DNA of 64,000 nucleotides from Marinomonas sp. MED121 (GCF_000153025.1 NZ_CH672429.1:1418226-1482225), one strand, 5' to 3'. Positions 30,720 through 40,309 are shown, counted from the first letter of the stretch. Translations and numbers: made by a program. Notes: generated from the letters alone by a model not told the origin.

Positions 30720-30732
30720 TTACAAATTGTAA
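30720..30732. promoter_or_regulatory. Palindrome upstream of GAPDH gene
   Basis: TTACAAATTGTAA is a perfect 13-bp palindrome 66 bases before the GAPDH start. Possible operator; regulator unknown. Confidence 0.35.
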
Positions 30733-30776
30733 GAAGGCTACGAAACGCCCTAAAAACGGGCCTTAAGAAGGGTTTT

Positions 30777-30791
30777 CGTTATGAAATAACG
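30777..30791. promoter_or_regulatory. Second palindrome upstream of GAPDH gene
   Basis: CGTTAT-gaa-ATAACG with T-rich and A-rich flanks (TTTT before, GAAAA after) gives an extended dyad 123 bases upstream of the GAPDH start. It does not match the HexR consensus. Regulator unknown. Confidence 0.4.
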
Positions 30792-30926
30792 GAAAAAAAG
30801 TAGACAGTTTTGAAAGTTTACAACACTAAACAAATAATTTAGGGGTTATTCTGAATTTAACTCAATTTATGTAGTTATTTGATCACGTAAAAAGGCATTA
30901 ACTTTCATACTTTTTTTCATATTTTT

Positions 30927-31259
30927 TTATAAATGACGTTTTCGCTCTGCCATTACACCTAAAAAACAGAATATTGCGATCACAAAACTGGGTAAATATA
31001 AACCCGGAATATGCCTTAGCCCTGTTTCAAGCCAAGGCTGTAGCCAAACGGTTAATAATCCATAACCAAAAGTACACATAAAGATAAAAGCAAGAACACG
31101 AGCAAGAAAATGCCAATGATGAACAAGACGCTTGATCACTTTATTTAACTGATCACCGTAAACAACCAAACAGGTTGCGACAAGCGCAAGAGAAATATCA
31201 GAAATATAAGAACCCATGAACAAGGTTAGTTCACGGTTAAGAGATAAGATTAAATCCAT
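30927..31259 (-). CDS. DUF3392 family membrane protein
   Basis: 110 residues with three hydrophobic segments (about 22-35, 52-72, 88-104) and the DUF3392 pattern beginning LILSLNRELTLFMGSYISDISLALVATCLV. Function unknown. It lies between the GAPDH gene and a secreted hypothetical protein, all leftward with gaps of 272 and 86 bases. Confidence 0.8.
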   Translation of the reverse strand: MDLILSLNRELTLFMGSYISDISLALVATCLVVYGDQLNKVIKRLVHHWHFLARVLAFIFMCTFGYGLLTVWLQPWLETGLRHIPGLYLPSFVIAIFCFLGVMAERKRHL

Positions 31260-31345
31260 GTAAAAAATTTAACTCGAAACGTTAATGAGTTTTTAATTTT
31301 AAGCTCATTTAATATCTTCGTAAACTAGGCGAAAAAGCAGCTTAA

Positions 31346-31924
31346 TTACAGACTGTCCTTTAATGCCTGTACATTAATCTCACCTGAAACGCTCTTACGT
31401 TTAGGAATAAGATCACGGTAAGAGACAGTTACATCATAAGTCGTATTATGCAGCTCCACCAAGGTGCCATCTTCAAATCGCCATTGCGCACGACCAAAAC
31501 CTTCTCTCACAAAGCCAGCCATTGGTGGGCCGTATTTTTTTGATAATAAATTTCCTAGAGAGCTTCTTTTACGTACATTTTCTACAACACCATGCAATTC
31601 AATGCGTTTTACAAAATTGTAGTTATTATATTGAACCGATATTTGTCTGATGCCTAAGATGCCTTTCTCACCCAAACTATAGTTTGCTGTATCAGCTTGA
31701 TAACTAGGATAAGGGGACATGCCCATATTTTTAAGATGCCTTTCAAACTCTTCTTGGCTTAAATCATTAATCAATAAGCCAAAAAGCTCCGCTGACTTAG
31801 CATAAACCGGCTCCGGTTTTGTGCCTAATTCAACTTCTTCCTGAGCGCTTAATGAAATAGGAAAAACCACGATACTCGCCATGCTAATGCCGCATAAAAG
31901 GCGAGAAAACAGAGAAGTGTTCAT
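31346..31924 (-). CDS. Secreted hypothetical protein
   Basis: 192 residues, not recognised. It has a Sec signal peptide (MASIVVFPISLSAQEE). The mature part is predicted mixed alpha/beta, with an 'LSQEEFERHLKNMGM' helix and a C-terminal beta-rich stretch (AQWRFEDGTLVELHNTTYDVTVSY). Likely periplasmic. No cysteine in the mature part. Confidence 0.7.
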   Translation of the reverse strand: MNTSLFSRLLCGISMASIVVFPISLSAQEEVELGTKPEPVYAKSAELFGLLINDLSQEEFERHLKNMGMSPYPSYQADTANYSLGEKGILGIRQISVQYNNYNFVKRIELHGVVENVRKRSSLGNLLSKKYGPPMAGFVREGFGRAQWRFEDGTLVELHNTTYDVTVSYRDLIPKRKSVSGEINVQALKDSL

Positions 31925-32070
31925 GAGATTTCAACCGCAAAAAAATTATAAAAAAGATAACCCTGTCTATAAGAGTAGCAAGGAATTTTGACCTTGCTTC
32001 TGTTATATTACAATAATGCGTTCCAACACTGGAGCTCAATCCCGTAAACAACTGTAAAATGAGGTAATAA

Positions 32071-32682
32071 ATGGCGCTTGTTATTGGCGTAACTGGTGTA
32101 TCTGGTAGTGGTAAAAGTCGCCTTTGCTCGCTTTTAGCGGAAGGTCATGAAGATAAAATCACCGTACTTTGCCAAGATAACTTTTATAACGGCTGCGGTA
32201 GCATCGACCCTGATGTTTATAATTTTGATGACTTAAGTTCGTTAGACACAGAAAGCCTAACCTTAGCCATCCATAATTGTAAGAATCGCCAACAACCAAA
32301 CGAAATCCCTATATACGATCATTCTAAACATAGTCGTGTTGGGTATCGCAATCTTGAGCCAACCCATGTTGTCTTAGTTGAAGGCCATATGATGTTTCAA
32401 GACCCAGGTATTCGTGATGCCGTTGACTACCTTTTGTTCGTCGATACTGACCTTGATATTGCAGTCGTTCGTCGACTAAAACGAGATATCTCTGAGCGTG
32501 GACGTAACGTTAATGAAGTGACAAGTCGCTACATGCGCCACGTAAGACAAGCTGCATTAAAAACATTAGATATTCGCAATAAGTCAGACTTTATTATTCC
32601 TAATAATAATAGTTTTACTAACGCTGCCAACCTTTTCCGTAATCACATTGATTACCTTTTGAAAGAAAAAGGCGCTATCTAA
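32071..32682 (+). CDS. udk: Uridine kinase-family protein
   Basis: 203 residues with the P-loop GVTGVSGSGKSRLCSLL, a uridine-kinase/PRK-like NFDDLSSLD and YDHSKHSR, then VVLVEGHMMF and RRLKRDISERGR (lid). Phosphorylates uridine/cytidine in pyrimidine salvage, or a related nucleoside such as nicotinamide riboside; sequence does not settle the substrate. Terminator follows. Confidence 0.82.
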   Translation: MALVIGVTGVSGSGKSRLCSLLAEGHEDKITVLCQDNFYNGCGSIDPDVYNFDDLSSLDTESLTLAIHNCKNRQQPNEIPIYDHSKHSRVGYRNLEPTHVVLVEGHMMFQDPGIRDAVDYLLFVDTDLDIAVVRRLKRDISERGRNVNEVTSRYMRHVRQAALKTLDIRNKSDFIIPNNNSFTNAANLFRNHIDYLLKEKGAI

Positions 32683-32693
32683 TAAATAGCTAA

Positions 32694-32727
32694 CAAAAAG
32701 CCGTGTAAATTCTTACACGGCTTTTTG
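32694..32727. terminator. Bidirectional terminator between udk and rep
   Basis: CAAAAAGCCGTGTAA with TTACACGGCTTTTTG, 15-bp perfect stem and 4-base loop between convergent genes. Confidence 0.93.
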
Positions 32728-32758
32728 TGACTGTTTTCATCTACTCTAGTGTTACTAT

Positions 32759-34807
32759 TTAGTTATTTAGCATGGCCTTTAAAGCAGACAAAGAAGCTTT
32801 GCCCTGTTCTTTTTTAACCTTCTCAGATTCATCCCCTCGTCCTTCCCATTGCACTACATCATCAGGCAACTCATCTAAGAAGCGGCTCGGCATACAGTCA
32901 ACTTCTTCGCCATACTGACGTCTTTTTGATGCCAGAGTAATACATAAAGTACGTTTAGCCCGTGTAATCCCCACATAAGCTAACCGCCTTTCTTCCTCAA
33001 TATCATCATTTTCTATGCTATTTCGATGAGGCAATAGCTCCTCTTCACAACCAATCAAAAATACATGTGGATACTCAAGTCCTTTAGATGCATGCAAGGT
33101 AAGTAGCTGCACCTTGTCCTCATCTTCCTCTTCTTCTTGACGCTCAAGCATATCAATCAAGAGTAATTTACTAATCGCTTGATCTAATTCTGCATTGGGG
33201 TCTTCTTCCCAGGCGCTTTCCATCATACGCTGAATAGATTCGAGTAAAAAACGTACATTTTCAATACGACGTTCAGCCGCTTTTGGTGAACTTGATTGCT
33301 CCTGCAACCAACCATAATAATTCATATCATGAATCATCTGCTCTATCACAGGCACAGGTGAAGCGCCGGACAAACGTCGCCTTAAAGCACGAATCCAAGA
33401 CTCAAACTCACGTAAGCTCTTTAAAGCTCGCCCCGTTACCCTTTCATCTAATTCAGCTAATTCACATGCCGCAAACAAGCTTACTTTATGCTCAGTCGCT
33501 AAATTCCCCACTTTTTCTAAAGTTGCGGGTCCAATTTCTCTTTTAGGCAAATTGATAATACGTAAAAAGGCATTGTCATCTTCAGGGTTAACCAATAAGC
33601 GTAAATAGCTCATCAAATCCTTAATTTCAGCGCGCGCAAAAAATGAAGTGCCACCATTCATTTTATAAGGAATACGATAAGCCTGAAGTTTGATTTCTAT
33701 TAAGCGTGCCTGATGGTTACCTCTATAAAGAATGGCAAAATCTTTATAGGGAATGTCATGTCTTAAATGGCGCGATTGTATTTCTGCCGCAATACGATCT
33801 GACTCGGACTCTTCATTTCGCGTTACCATAATACGAATAGGATCACCGACACCAAGATCACTCCAAAGAGACTTATCATAAACGTGTGGATTATTCGCAA
33901 TCAGAGTGTTTGCGGCCTTTAAAATATTTTTGGTAGAGCGATAATTTTGCTCCAACTTAACCAATTTAAGACCTTTGTAGTCACTATTTAAGCGTTCTAA
34001 ATTTTCAGGCCTTGCACCACGCCAAGCATAAATAGATTGGTCATCATCACCTACTAGGGTAAAGCATTTACGCGCCCCGGCTAGAATACGTATCAACTCA
34101 TACTGACTGTTGTTTGTATCCTGGCACTCATCCACCAGCAAATATCTAACCTTACGCTGCCAACGCTCTCTTAAATCGTCAAAGCCACTTAAAAGGCTCA
34201 CTGGCAATAATATTAGGTCATCAAAATCAACCGCATTGTAAGCTCTTAAATAACGCTGATATTGACCGTACACATGTGCGGCCAATAGCATTTCATCTGT
34301 GTCCGCATTTACTACTGCTTCATTTGGAGGTGTTAGGTCATTTTTCCAATTTGAGATTGTCATCTGACAAAAATTAGCTTCGTCAGTTTGTTCATTAAAC
34401 TCTTTATCTAATATTTCTTTAATCAGAGTCAGAGAATCTTGTGAATCAAATAAGGTAAAGCCTTGTTTAAGACCTGCTTTCGCATACTCTTTACGTAAAA
34501 TCGTTAAGCCTAAGTTATGAAAAGTGGAAATTTTCAAGCCTCGGCTTTCATCTTTACTTAGCATACTGACAACCCGCTCTTTCATCTCACGGGCCGCTTT
34601 ATTGGTAAAGGTCACAGCAACAATATTTGTCGCCTTATAGCCACATTCTTGAATCAAGTAGGCTATTTTCGTGGTAATTACACTGGTTTTACCACTACCA
34701 GCACCAGCCAATACCAATAAGGGACCATCAATACGTTTGACCGCATCCAACTGGCGATCATTAAGCTTACTCATTCTCTGACGAATTGTTGGCGGGGCTT
34801 TTGACAT
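32759..34807 (-). CDS. rep: ATP-dependent DNA helicase Rep
   Basis: Superfamily 1A 3'-5' helicase that clears proteins ahead of replication forks and restarts them. 682 residues with Walker A LAGAGSGKTSVITTKIAYLI, AVTFTNKAAREMKERV, Walker B LLVDECQDTN, GDDDQSIYAWRGA, and TLHASKGLEYPHVFLIG. Closer to Rep than UvrD by the N-terminus (LNDRQLDAVKRIDGPLLVLA) and length. Confidence 0.95.
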   Translation of the reverse strand: MSKAPPTIRQRMSKLNDRQLDAVKRIDGPLLVLAGAGSGKTSVITTKIAYLIQECGYKATNIVAVTFTNKAAREMKERVVSMLSKDESRGLKISTFHNLGLTILRKEYAKAGLKQGFTLFDSQDSLTLIKEILDKEFNEQTDEANFCQMTISNWKNDLTPPNEAVVNADTDEMLLAAHVYGQYQRYLRAYNAVDFDDLILLPVSLLSGFDDLRERWQRKVRYLLVDECQDTNNSQYELIRILAGARKCFTLVGDDDQSIYAWRGARPENLERLNSDYKGLKLVKLEQNYRSTKNILKAANTLIANNPHVYDKSLWSDLGVGDPIRIMVTRNEESESDRIAAEIQSRHLRHDIPYKDFAILYRGNHQARLIEIKLQAYRIPYKMNGGTSFFARAEIKDLMSYLRLLVNPEDDNAFLRIINLPKREIGPATLEKVGNLATEHKVSLFAACELAELDERVTGRALKSLREFESWIRALRRRLSGASPVPVIEQMIHDMNYYGWLQEQSSSPKAAERRIENVRFLLESIQRMMESAWEEDPNAELDQAISKLLLIDMLERQEEEEDEDKVQLLTLHASKGLEYPHVFLIGCEEELLPHRNSIENDDIEEERRLAYVGITRAKRTLCITLASKRRQYGEEVDCMPSRFLDELPDDVVQWEGRGDESEKVKKEQGKASLSALKAMLNN

Positions 34808-34997
34808 GGAAATAACTCAAACAAAGGGGGCAATAAATCAATTTTACATGAGAGGTGCTTTGGCAACTACTCATTTATACAAAATGCACAAAGGGAGGCT
34901 TAACTTATTCAGTTACCTAATTTTCAATCAATAGGTTAAGGAAACTGCGATTAAGTCACCTCTTCTCAGTTTTCTCTTTAAAGGTATATGGGTAAAA

Positions 34998-35201
34998 ATG
35001 CCGAATAGGTATTATTCAACAACCCGAAGGGCGTGGCCTAGAAACCTTATCTTTATGTTGTGGTGCTTATCAATAGAATCACTTTTAAGTTGCGCGCCTC
35101 GCCATCAATCTAAATGCTTTATCCACACTCAGAGGCAGGAGGACTTGTTCGCAACGTCATTAACAAGCATTAACAATTCAGCCATCTCTGGATTTAATTA
35201 A
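34998..35201 (+). CDS. Possible small lipoprotein (67 residues)
   Basis: The frame begins MPNRYYSTTRRAWPRNLIFML and continues through a hydrophobic stretch to a lipobox-like LLSC at about residue 32, then a polar tail of about 35 residues. A basic n-region, h-region and Cys in that order suit a lipoprotein signal. The only purine-rich site (AAGG) is 13 bases upstream, too far for comfort, and no homologue is recognised. The rest of the 485-base gap (34808-35292) shows no other gene. Confidence 0.3.
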   Translation: MPNRYYSTTRRAWPRNLIFMLWCLSIESLLSCAPRHQSKCFIHTQRQEDLFATSLTSINNSAISGFN

Positions 35202-35292
35202 ACGCTTTAATACAAATTAATAACAAGTCATACACATACGTAACAAAAGCATTGATCTAGCTTTATAACTAACCATAAAAAAGGCAAATCAT

Positions 35293-37023
35293 GTGAGAGA
35301 GATTCCTATTTCGAAGCATAATGCAATTAATACAGGGACAGAAAATATCATGGAATCCATAGGACAGGGGCTCATTAAGCTCAACCATAAAGGGCATATT
35401 ACCTATGCCAATATGACAGCTTATCAATTGCTTAAATCTGTACCTGAAATTTTAATTGATAGTCATATTGACCAATGGTTTCGCTTTGAAGACAGTACTC
35501 AAGCCACCCATTATTCAATATTATCTCGCATTGAAGCGGCTTTAGATCAAAGCCCTAACATGGATAATGGTTATCAAGAAAAAGCATACGCTTCACCCAT
35601 CTTGGCACCACAATTTACGGTAGAAATTACTTGCTCTAATCTTGCGATGACAAGCCCTACAGAACGTCTCATCTTATTTCAAGATATCAGCCAAAGGCAG
35701 GCCTTTGAAACCGAACTTAAGTATTTAGCCAATTTTGATTCGATGACTAAATTGCCTAACAGAACCTATTTCAACCAAGCCTTAACCCAAGCGTTAGAAA
35801 GCAACAAAAAAGACAAGCATCCCCTCTATTTATTTATGCTTGGATTAGATGGTTTTAAAGAGATCAATGACACGTTAGGCCACAACATAGGAGATCAAGT
35901 CCTTATCAGCGTTGCAGAACGCCTACAAAAAATATTACCTAAAGACAGCTTAATTGCGCGATTTGGCGGTGATGAATTTGCCTTGTTAAGCTCAAAGTTT
36001 ACTCATAATGAAGCGCAATTGCTCGCCCAAGAGTTAATCCAGTTTATTGCCCTTCCATTCTCAATCTTTGATAACGAAATTTATATTGAAACCAGCATAG
36101 GCATTGCTGATAGCGATATTAGCAAGGCAGATAAATCTACCTTGTTACGGTTTGCAGATATTGCACTTAGCGAAGCAAAATTAGCAGGGAAAAATGGTTA
36201 CAAGATATTTGCACCTGAAATGGCCCATAAAAAATCGGAAGAGGCAAAAATCAAACAAACTCTCAGACAAATTCTAGAAAACCAAGATCTTATTGTTCAT
36301 TACCAACCCCAATACAATGTTATACAAGGTGATTTTATAGGCTTTGAAGCCCTCGCAAGATGGCCAGAATCAGAATATGGAAAACAGGTATCACCCGCTA
36401 TATTTATTCCTCTAGCGGAGCAAAATCAATTAATTCATATTATAGGTGAACAGGTTCTTATACAAAGTTGTGAGCAACTCGCTTTTTGGCATGCAAGAAA
36501 CCCAAATTGTCACTTTACTATTTCTGTCAATTTATCAGCCAAACAACTTAATCACCCTCTCTTTTTAGAGCGTTTAAAAGCCATTCTTCTTAACTATCAT
36601 TTCCCACTTGAGAGGTTAGTATTTGAAATTACAGAGACAGCGATATTAGGTAATTTTGAAAGTATTATTCATAGTATTCAAACCATAAAAGACATGGGTA
36701 TTCGGTTGGCGTTAGATGATTTTGGGACAGGCTACTCATCCTTAAATTACTTACAAAAATTGCCTTTTGATGTCATAAAAATCGATCAAAGTTTTACCCA
36801 GCAATTAGGTCAATGTAAAAAAACAGAAGCGCTCGTCAAAGCCATTATTACCATTGCAGATGCTTGTAATATGGACGTGATAGCCGAAGGTGTAGAAAGT
36901 AATATGCACCACCAGCATGTAGTCGCACTAGGTTGTAATAAAATTCAAGGATATTACTACAGCCCAGCATTGCCACAGCACTTACTGGAAGGCTATTGTG
37001 AATCACTTAAGCAACTTCAGTAA
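35293..37023 (+). CDS. GGDEF-EAL c-di-GMP turnover protein with N-terminal PAS
   Basis: 576 residues: a PAS-like sensor (about 15-135, GLIKLNHKGHITYANMTAY), then GGDEF (about 140-300, active-site ARFGGDEFAL), then EAL (about 315-570, GFEALARWP, NLSAKQLNH, LDDFGTGYSSLNYL, IAEGVE). Both catalytic motifs are intact, so it could be bifunctional or work mainly as a phosphodiesterase. No membrane segment. GTG start, AAGG 9 bases before. A 13-bp tandem duplication spans its stop codon. Confidence 0.93.
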   Translation: MREIPISKHNAINTGTENIMESIGQGLIKLNHKGHITYANMTAYQLLKSVPEILIDSHIDQWFRFEDSTQATHYSILSRIEAALDQSPNMDNGYQEKAYASPILAPQFTVEITCSNLAMTSPTERLILFQDISQRQAFETELKYLANFDSMTKLPNRTYFNQALTQALESNKKDKHPLYLFMLGLDGFKEINDTLGHNIGDQVLISVAERLQKILPKDSLIARFGGDEFALLSSKFTHNEAQLLAQELIQFIALPFSIFDNEIYIETSIGIADSDISKADKSTLLRFADIALSEAKLAGKNGYKIFAPEMAHKKSEEAKIKQTLRQILENQDLIVHYQPQYNVIQGDFIGFEALARWPESEYGKQVSPAIFIPLAEQNQLIHIIGEQVLIQSCEQLAFWHARNPNCHFTISVNLSAKQLNHPLFLERLKAILLNYHFPLERLVFEITETAILGNFESIIHSIQTIKDMGIRLALDDFGTGYSSLNYLQKLPFDVIKIDQSFTQQLGQCKKTEALVKAIITIADACNMDVIAEGVESNMHHQHVVALGCNKIQGYYYSPALPQHLLEGYCESLKQLQ

Positions 37024-37042
37024 GTAACTTCAGTAAGTAACT
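37013..37042. repeat. 13-bp tandem duplication across the stop codon of the GGDEF-EAL gene
   Basis: Units aacttcagtaagt at 37013-37025 and 37026-37038, with a third started (aact). The first unit contains the last codons and the TAA stop. Confidence 0.85.
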
Positions 37043-37182
37043 AGAAAACGTCAAAATCACTAACGTCTTTCATAACACGCACTGCTCGATACTTCTGAGC
37101 TTTTAGGGAACTTTTTAGCACGTTTTTAGCACTTTTTAAGAGAGTTTTTTGAGATAATCTTTTTAAGACAACCTTAATATAT

Positions 37183-38835
37183 TTAAAGTTCACTCAGGAT
37201 TAAATGCGCGCCTTTTTCAGCTACCATCATCACAGGGGCGTTGATGTTGCCCGAGGTGATATTAGGAAAAATAGAGGCATCTATGACTCTCAATGCGCTG
37301 ATACCATGAACTCTCAGCCTATCATCAACTACCGCATCAGCTGGGTTTGGCCCCATTTTGCAAGAACCACATAAGTGATAGATAGATCCACCTTTCTCAC
37401 GAAAGTACTGCAACATACTCTCATCATCATTTACTTGGGATAAGGTCGGAATCACCTCTTCTTCGGTAATCTTCTGCAAAGCTTTGGCCTGCATCATTTT
37501 ACGAATCAAGCGACTTCCTTGAATCACCTCATCCTTATCTTTTTGGGTCGATAAGTAATTTGGCTTGATCAAAGCCGCATCCAGAGGATCATTAGAAGCA
37601 AGCACGATAGTACCTGTGCTGGTAGGACGACAAGCATTAAATGCCAGTAAGAAACCAGAATAAGGCTCGGGCTCTAAGCTGGCATTAGGATCCACCGGAA
37701 TCTGATAAGACATAGGGTTAAAGTAAAGCTGAATATTAGGCTCGGTTTCTTGCTCATTGCCTTTAAAAAAGCCACCTGCCTGATTCACACTCATAGATAA
37801 AGGACCCGTGCGATTAATCACATATTCAAGCCCTGCTTTAATCTGAGAAGCATACGATAAGAACACGTCGTTTAAGGTTTTTACTTTAGCGCGATAGTAA
37901 TAACTCACACATAAATGATCCTGTAAGTTCTTCCCTACCCCAGGCAAATGATGTAAAGGGGTCACTTGCTTGGCTTCAAGTTCGTCTTTATCGCCAATAC
38001 CAGATAATTGCAGAAGCTTAGGTGAATCAACAGCCCCCGCACACAGTATCACTTCTTTGTGAGCCTTAACCTCAACTAGCTTGCCTTCATGACGTACCAG
38101 TACACCTGTTGCACGATTAGCCTCATCTAGCGCTGCCTTTTCATTTAGCGCTGTCTTTTCATTTAGCACTATTTTTTCAACTTGGCTAACGCGCCAAAGT
38201 GTTAGATTAGCTCGCTTCAAGGCTGGCTTTAAATAAGCAATATTACTGGAGGATCTTTGACCATTTTTAATATTGGTCTCATACACTCCAGCCCCTTCGA
38301 ATTCAGCCCCATTAAAATCATCATTTAAGGGGTAACCCAGCTCTTTCGCCGCCGCTAGATAGTCTTGGCAAATAGGGTGAGCCCCATCTTTCATTGGCAA
38401 GATACCTATCTTGCCTTGATCAGAATGATATGGAGTCTCACCAAGCGGGTGCTGTTCTAGCTTTTTAAAGTAAGGCAATACATCTTGATAAGACCAACCT
38501 TGATTACCCGCATTCGCCCAATCATCAAAGTCAGAGGCTTGGCCACGCACATAAATCATGGCATTGATCGAACCTGAGCCACCTTGCACCTTACCTCTTG
38601 GGGCATACAATTTACGTCCAGCCATTTCCTTTTCGGCTTCGCTGTAATACATATAATTGTATTTTGGGTTGTAGTAAGTTTTACCAAAACCCACAGGCAG
38701 CTTGATCCAAGGAGAGACATCTCTGCCCCCTGCTTCGATCAACAACACAGAATAGCGACCAGATTCGCTCAACCTGTCTGCCACAATACAGCCAGCAGAC
38801 CCAGCGCCCACAATAATAAAATCAAATTCCATCAT
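37183..38835 (-). CDS. GMC-family flavin oxidoreductase (choline/alcohol dehydrogenase-like)
   Basis: 550 residues from ATG 38835, where GGAGAAG lies 3 bases upstream and the ATG overlaps the stop of the preceding gene (TGATG). FAD-binding IVGAGSAGCIVADRLSE, the GMC signature GGSGSINAMIYVRG, and the C-terminal LCGSCKMGPNPADAVVDDRLRVHG with active-site His. Oxidises a primary alcohol, substrate unknown. An 18-bp triplication at 38123-38176 inserts LNEKTALNEKAALDE in the middle domain. Last gene of the ALDH/dehydratase operon. Confidence 0.92.
   Translation of the reverse strand: MMEFDFIIVGAGSAGCIVADRLSESGRYSVLLIEAGGRDVSPWIKLPVGFGKTYYNPKYNYMYYSEAEKEMAGRKLYAPRGKVQGGSGSINAMIYVRGQASDFDDWANAGNQGWSYQDVLPYFKKLEQHPLGETPYHSDQGKIGILPMKDGAHPICQDYLAAAKELGYPLNDDFNGAEFEGAGVYETNIKNGQRSSSNIAYLKPALKRANLTLWRVSQVEKIVLNEKTALNEKAALDEANRATGVLVRHEGKLVEVKAHKEVILCAGAVDSPKLLQLSGIGDKDELEAKQVTPLHHLPGVGKNLQDHLCVSYYYRAKVKTLNDVFLSYASQIKAGLEYVINRTGPLSMSVNQAGGFFKGNEQETEPNIQLYFNPMSYQIPVDPNASLEPEPYSGFLLAFNACRPTSTGTIVLASNDPLDAALIKPNYLSTQKDKDEVIQGSRLIRKMMQAKALQKITEEEVIPTLSQVNDDESMLQYFREKGGSIYHLCGSCKMGPNPADAVVDDRLRVHGISALRVIDASIFPNITSGNINAPVMMVAEKGAHLILSEL
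38123..38176. repeat. 18-bp in-frame triplication inside the GMC gene
   Basis: Units at 38123-38140, 38141-38158 and 38159-38176 differ by 1-4 bases and encode three 6-residue repeats (KIVLNE, KTALNE, KAALDE) in a surface segment of the protein. Confidence 0.85.
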
Positions 38836-40070
38836 CACTTCTCCGGAATATGTTTCCACTCGGTTCCTGATTCTCGTTTCACATCATAAGGTCTTGGGTC
38901 CATGGAAAGATGCAAGGTTTTACCACGATAAGGAGAGCAAGCTTTTACTGCCTCCATATTAAGCTCAACCCCTAAACCAGGCTTATCAGAAGGAATAATA
39001 TAGCCATCCTGCCAATTAATTTTTTCTTCTAGCACCTCAGCATGAAAACCATCCCAAGTACCTATACTTTCTTGGATCAAGAAGTTTGGCAGGGTCGCTG
39101 CTAATTGAATGCTGGCAGCCGCACCGACAGGGCCGTTATAAAGGTGAGGTGCGATTTGGGCATAATAGGCTTCGGCCATTCCGGCAATTTTCTTACCCTC
39201 TAAAATGCCGCCCACTCGGCCTAGATTCATTTGCAAAATCGAAGCCGCATTGTGTTTTAGAACATCATGGAATTCATACTTAGTAGTTAGCCTTTCACCT
39301 GTCGCCACTGGAATACTGGTTTTAGCAGCGACTCTTGCCATCGCTTCACTTTGACCTGGCGGTACTGGCTCTTCAAACCACATAGGGTCAAAAGGTTCCA
39401 AATGCTTAGCCAAACGCACCGCTGAAGCTGGCACCATCTGCCCGTGTGTACCAAAGAGTAAATCACAGCTATTACCCACAGCTTCACGAATACGACGACA
39501 AAAAGTGGCGGACTTTTCCATAGCTTCAAGGGAAATCATATGCCCAGAGTAAGCACTATAAGGGCCTGCTGGATCAAATTTTAAAGCAGTGAAACCACGC
39601 TCTTTTTCAGCTAAAGCACATTCAACAGCCAGCTCTACATTGTCGTAGTTATAGTCACCGTTTTTATCCTTAGGATAGAGGTAAGTGTATGAGCGTAGTT
39701 TGTCATTCACCTTGCCTCCTATCAGCTCGTACACAGGCTTACTCGCTGCCTTACCGATAATATCCCAGCAGGCCATCTCCAAACCACTGACAATCCCCAT
39801 CATGGTTAAGTCAGGTCTTTGGGTAAAACCGCTTGAATAAGCTTCCCTAAAAAAACGTTCGATATGATGCGGATCCTGCCCTTTTAAAAAGCGCTCAAAG
39901 ACGTCTTCTATGGCTTTCACCATCACCTCTGGGTGAAAGGTAGCGGCGTAGACTTCACCAACCCCGTCGATGCCAGCATCTGTTTTCAGGCTAACAAAAA
40001 TCCAATACATCCCCCCTACATGAGGGGCTGGCGTGGCAACAATATGAGTATCACAATGGGTTACTTTCAT
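38835..40070 (-). CDS. Enolase-superfamily sugar-acid dehydratase (mandelate racemase/DgoD-like)
   Basis: 411 residues with the N-terminal capping domain and a barrel carrying the metal/acid-base motifs ALKFDPAG, WFEEPVPPGQ, PVATGERLTT, NLGRVGGILEGKKIAGMAEAYY and IAPHLYNGP. The GER and APH elements resemble the galactonate/mannonate dehydratase subgroup, so dehydration of an aldonic acid is the likely reaction. Cotranscribed with ALDH and the GMC oxidoreductase; its stop overlaps the GMC start codon. Confidence 0.88.
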   Translation of the reverse strand: MKVTHCDTHIVATPAPHVGGMYWIFVSLKTDAGIDGVGEVYAATFHPEVMVKAIEDVFERFLKGQDPHHIERFFREAYSSGFTQRPDLTMMGIVSGLEMACWDIIGKAASKPVYELIGGKVNDKLRSYTYLYPKDKNGDYNYDNVELAVECALAEKERGFTALKFDPAGPYSAYSGHMISLEAMEKSATFCRRIREAVGNSCDLLFGTHGQMVPASAVRLAKHLEPFDPMWFEEPVPPGQSEAMARVAAKTSIPVATGERLTTKYEFHDVLKHNAASILQMNLGRVGGILEGKKIAGMAEAYYAQIAPHLYNGPVGAAASIQLAATLPNFLIQESIGTWDGFHAEVLEEKINWQDGYIIPSDKPGLGVELNMEAVKACSPYRGKTLHLSMDPRPYDVKRESGTEWKHIPEK

Positions 40071-40085
40071 GGTTAAGACTTCTTC

Positions 40086-40286
40086 TTAGCTGTCATAGAT
40101 AGCTGTCATTGATTTAAGTTTAAGTGCTGCTAGCGTGCCTAAAGCACTGATTACTGCAATATAGCCAAAATACAGGTTATAGACGCTAATGCCTTCATAG
40201 CGAGCAGCAAAATAGCCGTTGATTTGAGGTAGAAAGATATCTGGCATGCAAATAAAAAGTGACCCCATGCAAAGCACAGGCATCAC
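40086..40286 (-). pseudogene. Membrane-protein remnant, possibly the C-terminal end of a transporter
   Basis: A 66-residue frame with two hydrophobic segments (MMPVLCMGSLFICMPDIF, and ISVYNLYFGYIAVISALGTL) and a short polar tail. It follows the ALDH gene closely in the same direction, where catabolic operons usually carry the uptake transporter, and a stop codon lies directly before its GTG/ATG. The size suits the last two helices of an MFS-type permease whose front has been deleted. A genuine small protein cannot be excluded. Confidence 0.4.
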
Positions 40287-40309
40287 TTAATGACACTAAG
40301 GGTTAAGCC

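Noticed and set aside
34980-35060. Possible c-di-GMP riboswitch before the GGDEF-EAL gene (gggcgtggcctagaaacc)
   Set aside because: The conserved GEMM-I core elements and paired arms are not present.
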